Assembly (NCBI GenBank): GCA_036785705.1
Contig: JAWUZG010000032.1
Span: 15,084,001-15,148,000, forward strand
Length of the DNA: 64,000 bases
Reading direction: 5' to 3'
DNA from: Acanthornis magna
Lineage: Eukaryota > Chordata > Aves > Passeriformes > Acanthizidae
The notes below the pieces were generated by a model that saw only the letters and a list, made by a program, of their open reading frames with translations, did no database searches and had not been told where the DNA came from. This document shows, one piece after another, positions 50,905-64,000 of the stretch. Each line of letters begins with the position of its first letter. Within the stretch, counting starts at the first letter, position 1. Position numbers and translations under genes: made by a program.

Positions 50905-52800
50905 CCAGTGTTCATCTAAAAATGCATAACAATCTTGTACCAAACACCCTGCATTAAAAAAAGAAAAAAACCCCAACCCTCAACCAGCAGATAATTCTTT
51001 CAGCTCCTTCTGATGGCTCTTGTCTATAATGGATTGCTCTTTATAAGGTACTACAAATCAAGTCACAAGTCTGGCAGAGACAATTCTATTTTCTTCTCTG
51101 ACCCAGTCCATCTGAGCAGGGAACTGTACATTCAGATCTTCATGAAAACCTTTTAAATTGAAAATACAAAATGAGATGAAGTGATGGCTTCATATATCAC
51201 CTTGCCCCTTGCTACCATTAGGTAGAAGGTAAGGAGTCACCTACAATGGGTGAGCTTGCCATGATCTTGCTGCCTTTTTTTTACTGTCCATTTTAAAGTA
51301 TGGATTAAGACTGGACAATAAAACCCTCTGCAGAAATTTAGAAACCCTGCTCCCTAACTGATTTGAGTCCTTAGAAATCTTTACACATCCTGCAACCCTC
51401 TCCACCTAAGCCTCTCCACAAGACAGAAGAGAGATGTTGCTCAGGGAGGCACCACATGTTTTCTTCTGTCTGTTCTGAACAGAACACTGCTGGTGGTCTG
51501 CTAGAATAAATGCAGAACATTTTTCATATTAAGTCACAGACTGTGAGGGTCTGATCAAACTGCTCGTGACATGTAAAGGATCCCCTCTTGAGTCAGATGA
51601 TGAATTACAGCCTCTCCAAAAACTAGCTCATCTGAGGAAAAATAATCAAAGCCTTTTACAGTAGATAGTAAATAAATGTTCTTTTCATGCTGTTACTACA
51701 AGCTGGTCAACCTCATTATCCAGATCAGGGAATGAATAAGGAGGAATATTTTCCAAAATAAAACCTCTCAGCTAAACCAGCTATGTATTTCACAGCTGAC
51801 AAAAGTAGAATTGTGGCTGATGTCTCCCATGGGAACTTAATTAAACCATCACACTCCACTATCAATCAGCCAGTATTCTTCAACAGCAATGCTACTTAAC
51901 CCTTCCAGTTAAACGAATGTACCTGCCTGTGAAGCATCTTGATAATGGCTTTACCTATTTTGGCCTCTCAGCTTTGCTTTATATCACCATTCTAGGAAAG
52001 GAGTGTGGAAGGCATGCAAAACAAAAGTAAGGAATGTTTTAGGTGCTGTTAGTCACTTAAACAAAAAATTTAGTCACCGGGGAAGTAATCAGTTATTAAC
52101 AACTACTAATATACATTTTGGGCAAACTGCCGACACAGGTTTTAGACTTACACCAGATATCCGCCAATACATGATTTTACTGCTTGCTATTCTGCCCTTC
52201 TACTACTTGCTATCCTTCCATTCTAAGAGGTTCCAGTTTCAAACCAGGATGTAGACTGTGTTGGATTCATAGTTTGCCATGCCACTGTTCTTCACTAGTA
52301 ATACCCAAGGTGTTAGGTCTGCTTGAAAACTTTATGCAGAAACACCAGGTAAATGAATCTTCTGGTATCCCATCACCCATAAAGGAAGAGTTTGCTCATT
52401 CTTTGATATTACCTCTTTTTCTGTGGGCTTTTGGAGAGTGGAGTGCATCCAGGTAAAACAGTTGCTCTGAATCTGTCACAGCACTAGCACATGACAGGAG
52501 TGCATGAGGAGGTGTATTTTAAATTGTGAGTGCGAAGAAATTATGAACGTACATAGACCATATCCTTTAAGCAGAAGAGCCTTATCTCATATGTTTTCAT
52601 AGATGAAAGACTTTTGTTCTCAAGTTCACTTGTTTAGCAGATGACCAAAACACAGATGGAGATCTATAACAGCAAGGCCTTATAGTCAGCTACAACCTTC
52701 TTCTCTAACACTGTAAATCAAAGAGAATCAAGGTGAGCCTTTCATGTGAAGTTAGGGACAATTCTGTTACATTTTACTTCATATTAATCAGTGCATTTAG
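50905..52800. other. No feature recognised
   Basis: Unique AT-rich DNA without exon or repeat that I can identify. Confidence 0.5.
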
Positions 52801-52809
52801 GGCTAAGTC

Positions 52810-53080
52810 CCAACAGGCAGAACGGGAAGTCGTTTATGGCATCGGGCATGATATGTGAGGTGGCATAAGAGAAGGAATCTTTTCTTTCCTGTTTGCAAGA
52901 AGAAAATCTGATGGCAACTGCTTTAAAGAGGAAAGTGGGACATATTAACACTGCACTATGCGCTTTTATTTCCTCCGTGTTGAGTGAGAATCATTCCATT
53001 TTGTAAAGTTTATCACTCAAGATGCGTTAGCACTATTCAAATAAATCTTTGTGAATTCACAACTTCGATTCTGCTTCAGT
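52810..53080. promoter_or_regulatory. Candidate conserved noncoding element
   Basis: Three CpGs in the first 40 bases (AACGGGAAGTCG, ATCGGGCATGATATG), then CACTGCACTATGCGCTTTTA (about 52952-52971), CTCCGTG and GATGCGTTAGC. Seven CpGs in all; unique sequence with no coding sense. Weak inference. Confidence 0.25.
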
Positions 53081-53084
53081 AATA

Positions 53085-54720
53085 AGGGAACAAGCTTGGG
53101 AAGCCTGGGGCTGAGTTCTGCACTCTGTCAGTATCTGGCACTCCTCTCTTAATGAGGAACCTCACAGACTCTGCTGCTAAGGCAGTAGGAAGGAAGTGCT
53201 AAAATTACCAGCAATAATAGGGCATCTCAAACTCTCTGGCTTGTGGAAAACGTCTAAACAGCTACAACCTGGTAAAATAAAAATATTTTTATCAGGACAA
53301 GAAATTGATGGGAGATGAGTTGAGCAGCAGCCTAGTAGGTGCATTTCTGTTCCACTAGCTGAAAAATTCTTGGTCTCACAATATTTAACTATCACATACA
53401 CTTCTTTTAGGCCTTCAGGGAAATATAACTGGATTTAAAGCAGCATAATTTTGCCTGCAAAGGTGACTTTATAAAAGTGGCACCTTCTTACTCGTTTTTT
53501 CCACAGAGGGCATATATTTTACCACTTTTTCTTCCTTTCAATGCTGTACCTTTAGCAAAATGAAGAGTGCAATATCATGCATCAAACAGATGCAGTACAA
53601 GTAAAATGCTTCTGCAAATATCACTGACAACATCATTTGGGCAACAAAGTGTTTGCTACTGGGAGAAACAACCTTTATGTCTTACAGAGTACAATTTCTG
53701 AAGTGTTGGCTGGATGTATGTTTGTGGGAAGGGAATGGAGGGGAAGAAAATTATACAAGGAGAACAAAGGACAAGTTTATCTATTTTTAGATATTTATCT
53801 ATTTATCTATTCTGTGGCCCAGCTTTAAGAGAGGGCAGTCATTAAACTGCCGCTATGACACCTTTTACAGAGTAAATTTTCATCTGTCTTTTGAGCAGAG
53901 AAATCAAGCGCACTGAAATGAAGACCTACCAAAAATTTAAGCTTAACATTCAATTCTTTAAAACCATGAATTCTATTTATTTGAGCCACTGTCCAAAACA
54001 TACAAGGAAAAGCTTCCTGTCCTTATGAAGGTATTTATCCTGTTGCAGTGTCAGAAGTCTGCCTTAAATGCTGTCATTACTATCACTCCTGAGAGAGCAA
54101 AACATGGAGTCTGAAGCTACCTAGGTCCACATGAATATTTCTTGTGAGGATGGATGCTAGCAAAAGCATCGCTGCATCCAGCTAGTCCCCACTCAAAAAC
54201 ATCTCTTTTATCATTCTTGTGCAAGACACCTTCATCTTTGAACAAATCTTAATTTGAATCTGAGCACTCTACTTTTCCTAGCAGCCATTACCATGACTTT
54301 TCAGCCTACAGTCTTCTGAGCACACTGGAGAACAACCACAGCAGTTTTATCTAGAGAGGAGCAGAAAGAAAACACAGATTCAGGCACCATGGGATTTGAC
54401 ACAAGGTATAGGATTCGTAGCACTGAGCTGGACACCTATATATACTTTTTGAATTTGGGAGAATTGGGTACCCAAGTGAAACATTAACCATGGAAACCAA
54501 AGGGCCAGGAAATTCAAAACTTTGTTTTTCCTATAAACAGGCTGGGTGGACTTGAAGCATTTTCTCTTGAACTAAAATGCCTTCCATAAGTTCTTGTGCA
54601 ACTGGAACTTAAGTCTCTCCCTGAATCAAGCCTGAAGGGCTTATTAAAAATATTACAATACCGCCCAGCAAAAAACTACCATAATACAATGAAAGGCTCT
54701 GGGAAGTCAGATCAGTTTTC
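53085..54720. other. No gene; short TATCTATT repeat
   Basis: An imperfect TATCTATT repeat lies at 53777-53812. No exon or transposon otherwise. Confidence 0.5.
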
Positions 54721-54724
54721 CTGA

Positions 54725-55040
54725 CAGCTGTCGTCAGCTGCATTGAGCAGGTTTTCCCAGCACCCGCCAGGTTACAGAAAGCTTGGGTCTAGATAGGAAG
54801 GGCAGGTTGGTCCTAAAAGTCTCTCTGCTCATGAGAAAGTTCACAGTTGTGGCCCCTAACTGAGAAAGCCCTTTCACCAGGCGCAGAGTGTTTAACCTCA
54901 AGGACTGACAGTGCGCGCTGCACTGCCGATCTCGGCTAATGTGACGGGCTAGAGGTTGAGAGGCAGCCTTTGAGATAACACCTCGCTATCGTCAGCGCAT
55001 TAAGGGACAGCACAGCATTCCGCCTCTAGTGCTCTTTCTA
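54725..55040. promoter_or_regulatory. Candidate conserved regulatory element
   Basis: About eleven CpGs lie in 300 bases, including GTGCGCGCTGC (about 54911) and GATCTCGGCTAATGTGACGG (about 54929). Motifs include CAGCTGTCGTCAGCTG (54726-54741, two CAGCTG E-boxes five bases apart and near-palindromic), GAGATAACACC, ATCGTCAGCGCATTAAGG and GTGGTCAGC. It is unique sequence in a CpG-poor setting and has no coding frame of interest. One of the stronger enhancer-like candidates, still inferred only from composition. Confidence 0.4.
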
Positions 55041-55044
55041 GTGG

Positions 55045-57855
55045 TCAGCAAATAGGGCACAAGATAAAAGAGTACCATCTGCTTTTTTGCTTCTTTGCAA
55101 GGCAAAGGCATACATTAATTTCTTCAAACAGAAATGGGGAAGAAGCTTTTCTTTTTTTTAATTCTCAGAACAGCCTTTCAATAGTTTCAGAATAGTGTTT
55201 GAGCAGCATCTGAAAAGGTACAGAATATTTTTTAATACTTTGGCTAATGCTTGAGTGTAAATACATGAGCACTGGTTTAGCTGTACCCTAATAGGTGTAT
55301 TATAAATAATGTTTGTGACAAACTTGTTTAAAATGGGAAATTAATGTCAATGAAATATTAATCTGTAATTTTTTTTTATGAAATACCAGAACAGTCTGCT
55401 CTTCAGATATCTTCCTATTTAAAGCCTGTAGTTTTGCTCCTTTTTGCTGCTGATAAATGTACAAAAACTTAAAATAAGTTTTAAGGAAACAATACTCCCC
55501 ATATTTAGAAAAAAAATGCTTCTTTTCCCCTCTTTTGTTGGATGCTTTTCACAAACTTATTTATATTAAAATGAATTCTTTAAAGAGGAAACTAGAATAT
55601 TAAAAGCAAATAAATATGTAAATTAATTTAAAGCTAGATGCAACAGAAAGGGAGAATTTTCTCTAAAAGTTAAACCCCGACACAATAGTGGAAGAAGGAG
55701 GGAAAATAAGTAGAAAAACAGGACAAGGTTTCCAGACAATTAAGCATGTTTCAAAACCAAAATTCAAGATTAATTTTAAATCAAGGATTCCTTTTTTTTT
55801 TTTTTGTTTCCAAAGTCAAGGAAAGGCATTTTTAATGAAACAGATGGGATTAATTTTCTTATAAATAATATACATAGGAAAAATATTAAACCACATTGGC
55901 ATTGTTTACAAATCTGAGAAACTCTATTTTCTGCACGCTACACCTTACTGTTCCCAGTACTTTTGCCATTTGCAGAAAACAACTTCCTTTAAGATGACCA
56001 TGTCTTGCTTAAGAGATACGCAGGTTGTTTTGTGTAACTCTCAGCCTGCCAAAGCCTAAAGGTGCAGCTGAAAAAGGTTCTGCCCCATAAGCAAGTCCTT
56101 CTTCAGTTTTACTTCTTGCTGTGGCAAGATTACTTGTGCCTTGGTTTATCCACAAGAAGTTCCCTTCTGTTGTAGTTTTGTTTTGGTTGAATGCAGAAAC
56201 ATGTATTGCTTGGGGTAACAAAGACTCAAAGGAAAAAAGCTTTTGTTACTTTTTAGGTTCAATTTTCCAGAGTGCCAAGAAAATCTACCCTTGAACTCCA
56301 TAAAAGCGAATAAAATTTTGGCAGTGTGAGTGGAACTGTAAAACAAGCAACATGTTCAGCATAAGTTAGTACGTGTCCTAGTTAAAAAAAAGGAAAAGGG
56401 GAATGATAAATGGACAGTTAATCAAATAATCCGTTCTACCACTATACAAGAAAGGACAAATCGATTTGAAATATAATGTGCAGAGACATGATTGATATCC
56501 GTGGTAGTACCATTTTTTTCATGGTAATGAACAGGAAAGTATATTTGACTGTCACTGCTGAAAAAGTGAATGCAATGTGCAATCCCAGCACCATACAAAC
56601 TAAACCAGAACACAATTATTTAGTACAGGTGCTTCTAAAATTAAACTGAACTAGAAAACCTCAGGAAGGATTTTGTTTTTCTTTTCATGGTCAAGACTGC
56701 TGCTCTATAGGAATTTCATAGGACTGTGAGTCAGGGATAGTGCTTCACCCACCATTTTTACAGGGAACTCTGACCTACAATTCCAGAAAGTGGCACTGGG
56801 TGGGAATAGCTCTTCTGCAAGTACCTATTTTCAAATGTATTACATAACTGGCCTATATTAGGCTGAAACAGTGGAACATAGGACCCACACACAAATAATA
56901 AATGGAAAAGATGATATGGACCAAATTAAACAGCCTTTTAAAATACCTTTCAAATTTCTGCTGAGGAAATGCCATCTCTGATAACAGGGACAAGAGAATG
57001 ACTAGAGATCCCAGAGCTGTAGGATGCTTGCAGAAGCTGCCTGAATTAAACCAATGTACAAGCCTTAATAATCACACTATGGAAACCAAGAAGTAAATTC
57101 TTCATTGTTGTCTCCCCTAGCAGCAACAGTGACTCATTACAGTATGAAGGCCAAATAGGTTGTGAGTTACAGGTGCCAGGAATAGATGTCTGAAAATGGA
57201 GCTGATCGTTTCATCCTTCGTGTCAGCAAATAAGCTGACTGGTAAGAACAGATGACCTCATAATTAAATAAAAATATTTTTTAAAAAATAAAATATAGGA
57301 AAGTATTCGTTCATTGTTTTCAATTCTGTGCTGTCAGAAATGTCAGTACCTAAGACAGTGTCCTTACAAGTAAGGGGAGCATATTGAAAACACTCAAAAC
57401 TGTCAGAGAAAGCAAACCCTGCCATTTCTCAACTTGGGATCTGGATTCAACCCAATGATTTTGATCTGAATCAGAAGCAAACTCCAACATCTGGTGCACT
57501 AGCAAGCTTATGATATCTTCTGCCTCATAAAAATGTGTGACCCCAAGAAAACCAGGAAAAAAATTCTCTCTGTATTTCAGTCCAGGATATTTTTTTCATT
57601 ATTTTGAAGACGCAGGAGTTTTATTTCACTGTGTATTACTGAAAGGGAGAATGCAGAAGGGTTATGTATTGCAAAAACTTTATCATTTCTAAGCCCTGTG
57701 CTGTGTCTTCTATTGATAGAATTTTTGTAAGGTTATCTGGCACAAAGCAATACGTATCATTAAAGTATTCACAAAGCTTTTGAAGCAGTACATAAATCTT
57801 CTTGTTCTTGCTTGCAGTGACTAATGCACACATGTGTCATTCAGCGAGAAGGGAT
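55045..57855. other. No feature recognised
   Basis: AT-rich DNA with T and A runs (for example near 55792-55805). No exon, RNA gene or identifiable transposon. Confidence 0.5.
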
Positions 57856-57860
57856 TTTGT

Positions 57861-57918
57861 CCATGGCTGTCATGTGGTGACCCACCAGCAGTCCTCCGAG
57901 AAGTTGTGACAGCCATGG
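57861..57918. repeat. Perfect 12-bp inverted repeat, 34-base spacer
   Basis: CCATGGCTGTCA (57861-57872) and TGACAGCCATGG (57907-57918) are exact reverse complements. Two further G-T pairs could extend the stem inwards; pairing stops at once outside. It could be the ends of a decayed MITE, a protein-binding palindrome or a small RNA hairpin. I recognise no family. Confidence 0.8.
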
Positions 57919-57924
57919 CATGTG

Positions 57925-60900
57925 TTATACATGGCCTGGCCTCTGTCATCTGATTGTGCCAGATCTGACTGATAGAGAATTTTTGCTTTCCTGGATTTTC
58001 TCTTCAGTTTTACAACCTTTCTAAGCTCCCAGGATGATGGCAAACTTTATAAGAGCAAAGGAACTTTTCTGAAAGCCAGAGCAATGGACTTTTTTTTTTT
58101 TTTAAGCCTATGGATCATTTTCACTCTGATCCAACAAGCTTTTTAAAAGCACTAGTCTGTTGCTATAGTTGAGAAAATCCCAGTCCCTTTCACTGCATTT
58201 TGATTGCAGCCTGTCTCCAGGACCACCAAAGATACCAGCCCCCTTCCACGGATGCACTTGCAAAGCTCCAAGAGCTTGTGAAAAGTTTGTTTGGGTACTT
58301 ACCTGCTTATGCAGTAGTATAGAAATGGTTGTCCTGGCTCCAGATTTTGAGCTTTCTGTGCAGCAGATAATGTGTTTGCCTTGTATGCTTTGTCCAGAGT
58401 GGATGCTGGACTCCAACCCAGCTAATCATTTGCATGCTTAGATTTTCCTTTCCAGTTTTCCCTTTTCTTATCTCCAAATATCAAAATATGTTTCCCATTA
58501 TCTTTTTTTCTTTTCTCTGAAGAGTCTCCCTGGCATATTTTAATTGCTGACAATTATGTGAAAATAAACTTGGTGCAATCAGCAGCAGTTGTAAGGGGAG
58601 ACTTACCCTAAGAAATTAGATTGAAAACAATAAAGCTGCAAGTCGCTTATTAGACAAGTTTGCACTTTTAAAATTCTGTTTTTCTCCAGAATTGCAGCAT
58701 CATATAGAAGGCTGTGGAGAGCTAAGATGAAGCTGAGCCCTGAAGCTGTCTTTTGAGCTGGGGACTACCCCAAATATCACACATCCCAACTGTACTTTAC
58801 CTGCCACTGCCACCATCCAATACCATCTTCTGTGAAGGAACCTTCTAACAGCTGATTTCTGATGACCTTTAGGGCCTCTCTCTCTCACATCTTGGAAGGA
58901 GAACTTTTAAACCATGTAATAAATATAAGGGACTGGAAGAGCAGCAGCTGGCTTTAAACTGCTGACTGAAAGGGACACAAGATATCTCAATGAATCCAAA
59001 TTACTTACATATGTGCTCTTTAAAATTCATGCTGTTGTAGTCCGATTTGCATATCCACTTATAAGCAAATAAGCAGCCCATCCTATTTATCAGTGTAAAT
59101 GCAAAGTTATAATGCTGCTATAACAAACATGTGTACCCAAACCACGTATATCCATTTAGTTCTACAGATCAATACCTTAGTCTCACATAGTCCGATTTCA
59201 GGATATTTAGTAGTGCTCTCTGCTCAAGAACATTGTCCCTCCACAAAGCTCAAATGAACAAAGTGAGATCAGGGACACTCTATGGGATTTGCTGCTGAGG
59301 AAAACTTCTGGCATCTCCCAGATCATCCCACCCCTTATACATTGCTTCACATGTTCTTGTAAATAAAACCTGTGATGCAAACCACTCCAAACAGGTTTGG
59401 TATATTCTGATGTTTGTGCAGCTGATCTGTTTCCGTTCTCACTCAGCAAGAGGTGCTAGAAACTTGCATTCTCTCTATATCAAAACAGTTGACTCCACAT
59501 GGAAAAGAGACACTGCTCTGCCTCCCTCAGGAACGTAAAGCCAGAAACAAACCATTGGTGAGAAGCAAAGCCTTAGCTGAGGCGAACTCACAGTGTCATT
59601 TTTTTGCTGCACAGACTAGAGGTGCGCAGAGCACTAATAAAAACGTAACTGTGGAAAACTTGCCAAATTCATTTTTCATCATACATTTTCAGACCAGGAC
59701 AGTTCTGTCAGAAGATTTACTTACACTTAAAACTTGTCAGGCAAAGCCATCCAGTGTGGTTATACATAGCTGGAGAAACTAGTGAATTCGAGGAATTTTA
59801 ACGTCAGGTAATATCAAACTCTGTTACACCAATGAAACCTTACTTTTCAGCTAAAAGCAAAGCCTGGTGCAAACTGGTGCATAATTAAGCCAAATGAGTT
59901 ATTTAAAACATCTACATAAAAGTAAAAACATTAGGTTCTACATATAACTGGATTGTATCAACACGCATGTTCACTTTGGTAAGGGCAATACAAACTATCT
60001 TGATTAAACCAAGCTAATTTCACCATTTTAGATTTTTTTGTTGTTAAAACCATATTTGTCTGTTTCGATACCACAAAAGAACATGATTCTGTATTTGGGA
60101 AAGGTCCTTACATAGTTCAGAATTTTTGGGGAGTGTCATATAAGTGATGCAGACTTCCACATCAGAGTTTATCAAAAGTCAAAAAGCCAATGGTTTAAAT
60201 CAAAGCAGTACAAAGAAAATCTTATAAAAAGGGAACTTGAAGAACACCTCACTGAAACCTTGAGAAGTACAGAGAAATAATTTAAAGCAGCTAAGAAGAA
60301 AAGAAAACAGTGAAATTAGCTGTTAGGACTGCGATAAACTCCGGTTATTTCCCTTTGGCATTTTCAAGATCATGAATCTATCTATCTATGGCATGGAGGA
60401 TGTCTGGGTTTAATATATGTCTTGTTTTTCTGTGTCTAGTCCATGCTTTTTGCATGAAAAGTATGCATTGTCTTTGTAAGTGTGGGGCAGAGATGGAAAG
60501 ACAAGTCAGAGGGAGGTAAAATGGCAAAAGAGAGTTATGGGAGGTTTTGTTGGTGGTTTTTTTTAAACTTACTGCTTGTTTTTCTACCAAGTCTCACTGA
60601 CTTGTTAACTGCTTAGGTTGCCTCAAGGGTGTCATCAATTAATTGAACTCTGGCCTTCAGGAATTTGATTGATAGGCAGGTGATTGAAACACAGACTGTC
60701 TCACCATTAATGACCCTTCCTAGAATGCTGGATATTACTCAGCACCCCAGAAAAACTGCAGTGGTGATAGATGGGTGAGTTTGATGTCTGGAGGTGTTGG
60801 TGTCATGCTTGCACTATGCTCTGAAAGTTTTATATTTGAGGGCATAGGAAACAGCAGTAAGGCACACAGAAATTTCTCTTCTTAGAGAGAGAACTTCTTC

Positions 60901-63900
60901 TTCTCCCTGCACAGAGAGTACCTGCATAGCTTCTAAGACCCTGGACTGCTTATGATTCCTACCAGGACTTTAATATTCACAGCTAATTTTTGGCAAGGCT
61001 TAATGCTCCCTTAAAATTTTGGCTAGGTAATAATAAATCCGTCACTGAGTAATCCCAGTAAGCGGGATTATCATCTTTTTCTTGCTACCCCTTCACAGTA
61101 AAGATGTTTATCTTTTCCAGCTCTTAGAAAGTCCATGGTCATGCAGATATATCATTGTTCATATTGCATCCACCCTAAAGAGGCCACAGTGGTACTGAAT
61201 GAGACTTGAAAGTACAGATCCTCCAGAACCCACCTTTCTGTTCTGTAACCAACCTACCTGAAATTGTATTGTCAAATACTGTGTCACCTCTGGAGACACA
61301 CCAAAATACCTTAAGTCAAATAGTCAACTGTTACCTTAAGTAACAGTTCCACACTTTTTTTTTTTTTAAATCAAGTTGCATATGTCTTAAGAGTTTTACA
61401 AGTCATATGACAAAGGCCAACTAGCCAAGCAGAAAGAGTTGAAGGATGCACTTTCTTAATCATGATTTCTTTGGAAATTTTGTATGTATGGCTTGAAGAA
61501 AGCCATATATAGCAAGCTTTGTATTTTTAATTACTTCACTTTACGTCCAAATGCCAAGTGGCCTGCAGTAGAAGATCAACCTCTACACACCTCTGCAAAC
61601 CCTGGGCAACCTGAGCAAGAAAACGTGGTTCCACACACTTTTAGCTGCTCCTGCTGTCCATACACATCTCAGCTGCCTTATCTGTCCTGCACCCCAAGAA
61701 GGTTATGAAGATGCACATAAAAGAAATATTCCTTTTCTTTTGTGAGCACAACACAATCTCGACACCTGGGGCCCTAAATTAAATATCAGTTTACTAACTA
61801 CTAAAAGAAATGCAATAGATTCAACAGTCTATATTTTAAATGGTTAGAATGGTCCCAGGCACGGTTTCAGCTAGCACTCTGTAGCAGTGGGAGGCAGCAT
61901 GAGGCAGAGATCATCCCCTGCAAGATGGCTGTGGGTGCTCTGTGACAGCTGACCTCACAGCCAGGGAATGATCCCAGGCATAACTCAGTTGCTCAAGTAG
62001 ATACAGCCAGGGAGGGCAATCTTGACACAAGGCCAACCATGACCAGAGATGGGTGGGGTAGAATATATTACTCTAAAAAATGTGGTTTCCTTAACAAGAA
62101 ACCCAGGAAAATGTCTATGTATAACCCCATCTAAGTAAGCCCTTTACTTCCCTATGTGCTGCTGTGTATTAGCAAGCTCTACCACTCCTATGTTTCCAGT
62201 TCTAATGCTGATATTCAAAAATAAACAGCAGACATTCAAACTTCTTTGAAAATGAGAATATCATGACACAGCATTTTTATTTAAAAAGCAAAGACTTCCA
62301 TTACTTGTTATACAGTTTCAAGCATTTGCATGGTTGGCAGTATGGGACTAAAAAGACCATAAGGTAGCATAACTTCTTAAATTCCCACCTTATTTATATT
62401 ATTCTTCAAGTCCTGTCAAGAATCCGTCATCCTGATTCATGTTGACATAGTGGGGCTATTATCACATTGTTGTTCTTATATCTGGACTGGATGATGGTGA
62501 AGACATTGTAAAAGTACCTTCTACTTTATATTTTTTCTACTTTATGTGTTTGTATTTTGTGCTCCAAGAAATAAAGTATTGTGTACTCTGAAACAGCAAT
62601 AGCAAAAATTGTAACTTGTAATCATTAATCCTGTGATTTTAATGATTTAAGTAACTAGACATGAGCCACAAGCAACCAGGAAGAATGCTTTTTCCCCTAC
62701 ATGAAAGCATTTTTAAAACAGATAAACACTGCCTTGAGCTCAAATTTTCACACACAGAGCAGTAAATTGAATTATATAGTGCTAGAGAGCTGACTGGATT
62801 TCCTAATTATTTCCAGACTTGTTAACTTTGGGAAAAATGGGAGAATGACAAGAGTGTAGGGGAAGCAGTGGGGCAGCTCATTCCTGGAGAGTAGTGGAAG
62901 GGGCCCACACATGCACATAACCTTCCTGAATTTCCCAAGGAAAGACTTTTTTCTTACTGCTACTGAAAAATCAAGTGGAGGACCCTGAGTTCTCGCTATC
63001 CATGGTCCCAAGACCCGTACCCTTAAAAAGCAGAAAAGAAATTGCCCTTATCCTTGTGGGATGATTTGGGAAGAAATTTTCCCTTTCTCCTTCACTAGTT
63101 TTTGTAGAAAGGACTATTTACAAAATCACCAAACCGCAAATCCCCACAGCTGAAAAGGATTTTGACACCCAAACTCCCTATCTCCAAGATAGGAGCAGTG
63201 CATTTCTCATCACAGATTCACCGCACAGGGAAATTTTTGACTTACAAAAATCACTGATATGAACCTTTGATTTTATGGTTGAGTGTTCTTGATGTGAATG
63301 AGAGGTCAGCAGTCTTCTCCCCCTCATTGTTTTTTCTGTATACAAGGACTTTCTGGAGGTTTATGATGTCACCTTTAACCCAAGTTATAAATACACAACA
63401 CTGAGATCATAGGACACATTAATTTCCTGCTCTGACATTATCCAAATTTAAAAATCTGTGTGAGACATAAACATATAAACCAAAATTCATTCTTATTTTA
63501 AATCCATTTGCTTCCAAGTTCACACTATTATGTTGGCAAACAGAGAACATTTATTATCAATTAACACAGTAAAACCAGAAGGCAGTGTTCATGTAAAATT
63601 CTCCTCTTAATATCCGTGTGATTACTCACAGCGAAATGGACTCTAAATTCTCAAGATGGAATGTAATACACATGTAAAGGCAGCATATTGCAAATGCTTG
63701 GCATTTTTTTAGGTTGGAATAGCCCTGTTGCCTTCAAGTAAACTGCCTGTACATGCAAAGTTAGACACAAGAACTGAGGGGAAAAACAGTGAACAGAACA
63801 CATGGTTTTGGTAATCCCAAATATATTTGCAGGTTTGGGTGGGGAATGTTGAATAGCATTGTCTATGAAAATATTTTTCCTGGTTTGATTTTTTGTAGAA

Positions 63901-64000
63901 AAGAAATTAATTACAATTATTCTTTTATGCAATTTGTTTTCTATAATTTCCTTGCATGTACCTGAGATTTTGTTTGGCTTAAATTAAATGTTTAATTCAA
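57925..64000. other. Gene-free AT-rich DNA
   Basis: No exon, RNA gene or confident repeat over about 6 kb. Only short simple sequence is present: a T run at about 58089-58104, a TCTA microsatellite at 60376-60389 and a T run at about 61355-61367. Frames up to about 109 codons lack motifs. Confidence 0.55.

Overview
This window reads as nuclear DNA of a bird: it is AT-rich and CpG-poor, with no operons, no dense coding, and reading frames closed every few dozen codons. The bird call rests mainly on a CR1 LINE 3' end at 11735-12442, with the typical avian tail built on an ATTCTNTG-like octamer. It is also supported by a solo LTR at 12572-13162 whose sequence I recognise as a family widespread in birds. 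Further support comes from palindromic MITE-like elements carrying the TGAAGTCAATGG / CCATTGACTTCA core found throughout sauropsid genomes. I cannot name the species or chromosome.

I find no protein-coding host gene, no convincing exon, no CpG island and no RNA gene. The window is most likely a gene desert or the inside of a very long intron. Nearly all open frames of 60-190 codons look like chance or low-complexity frames. The exception is 23142-23873, whose product from about residue 62 on matches the C-terminal end of a CR1-clade reverse transcriptase without a stop.

Layout: 1-11700 is plain intergenic DNA, with a GC-rich block of unknown origin at 9070-9370 and a possible conserved element near 7060-7320. 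11735-13162 is a transposon cluster (CR1 fragment, then solo LTR). 13700-16000 holds a MIR-like scrap and an old CR1 3' end. 17490-17832 is a 343-nt uninterrupted homopurine microsatellite. 18010-19380 has two segments with many retained CpGs and dense transcription-factor-like motifs. 22497-25346 holds a short tandem duplication, the CR1-like reverse transcriptase frame and a clear palindromic MITE. 27985-31110 has two more enhancer-like segments. 33571-40055 has three simple-repeat tracts, two of them G-quadruplex-capable, plus MITE remnants. 41000-64000 is quiet apart from candidate regulatory segments at 46245, 52810 and 54725 and a perfect 12-bp inverted repeat at 57861-57918.

If the window has a function, it is probably cis-regulatory: several islands of unusually CpG-rich, motif-rich sequence in a CpG-depleted background would fit enhancers of a distant developmental gene. 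That is inference from composition only. I see no new multi-gene system here; the item most worth testing is the uninterrupted CR1-like reverse transcriptase frame.
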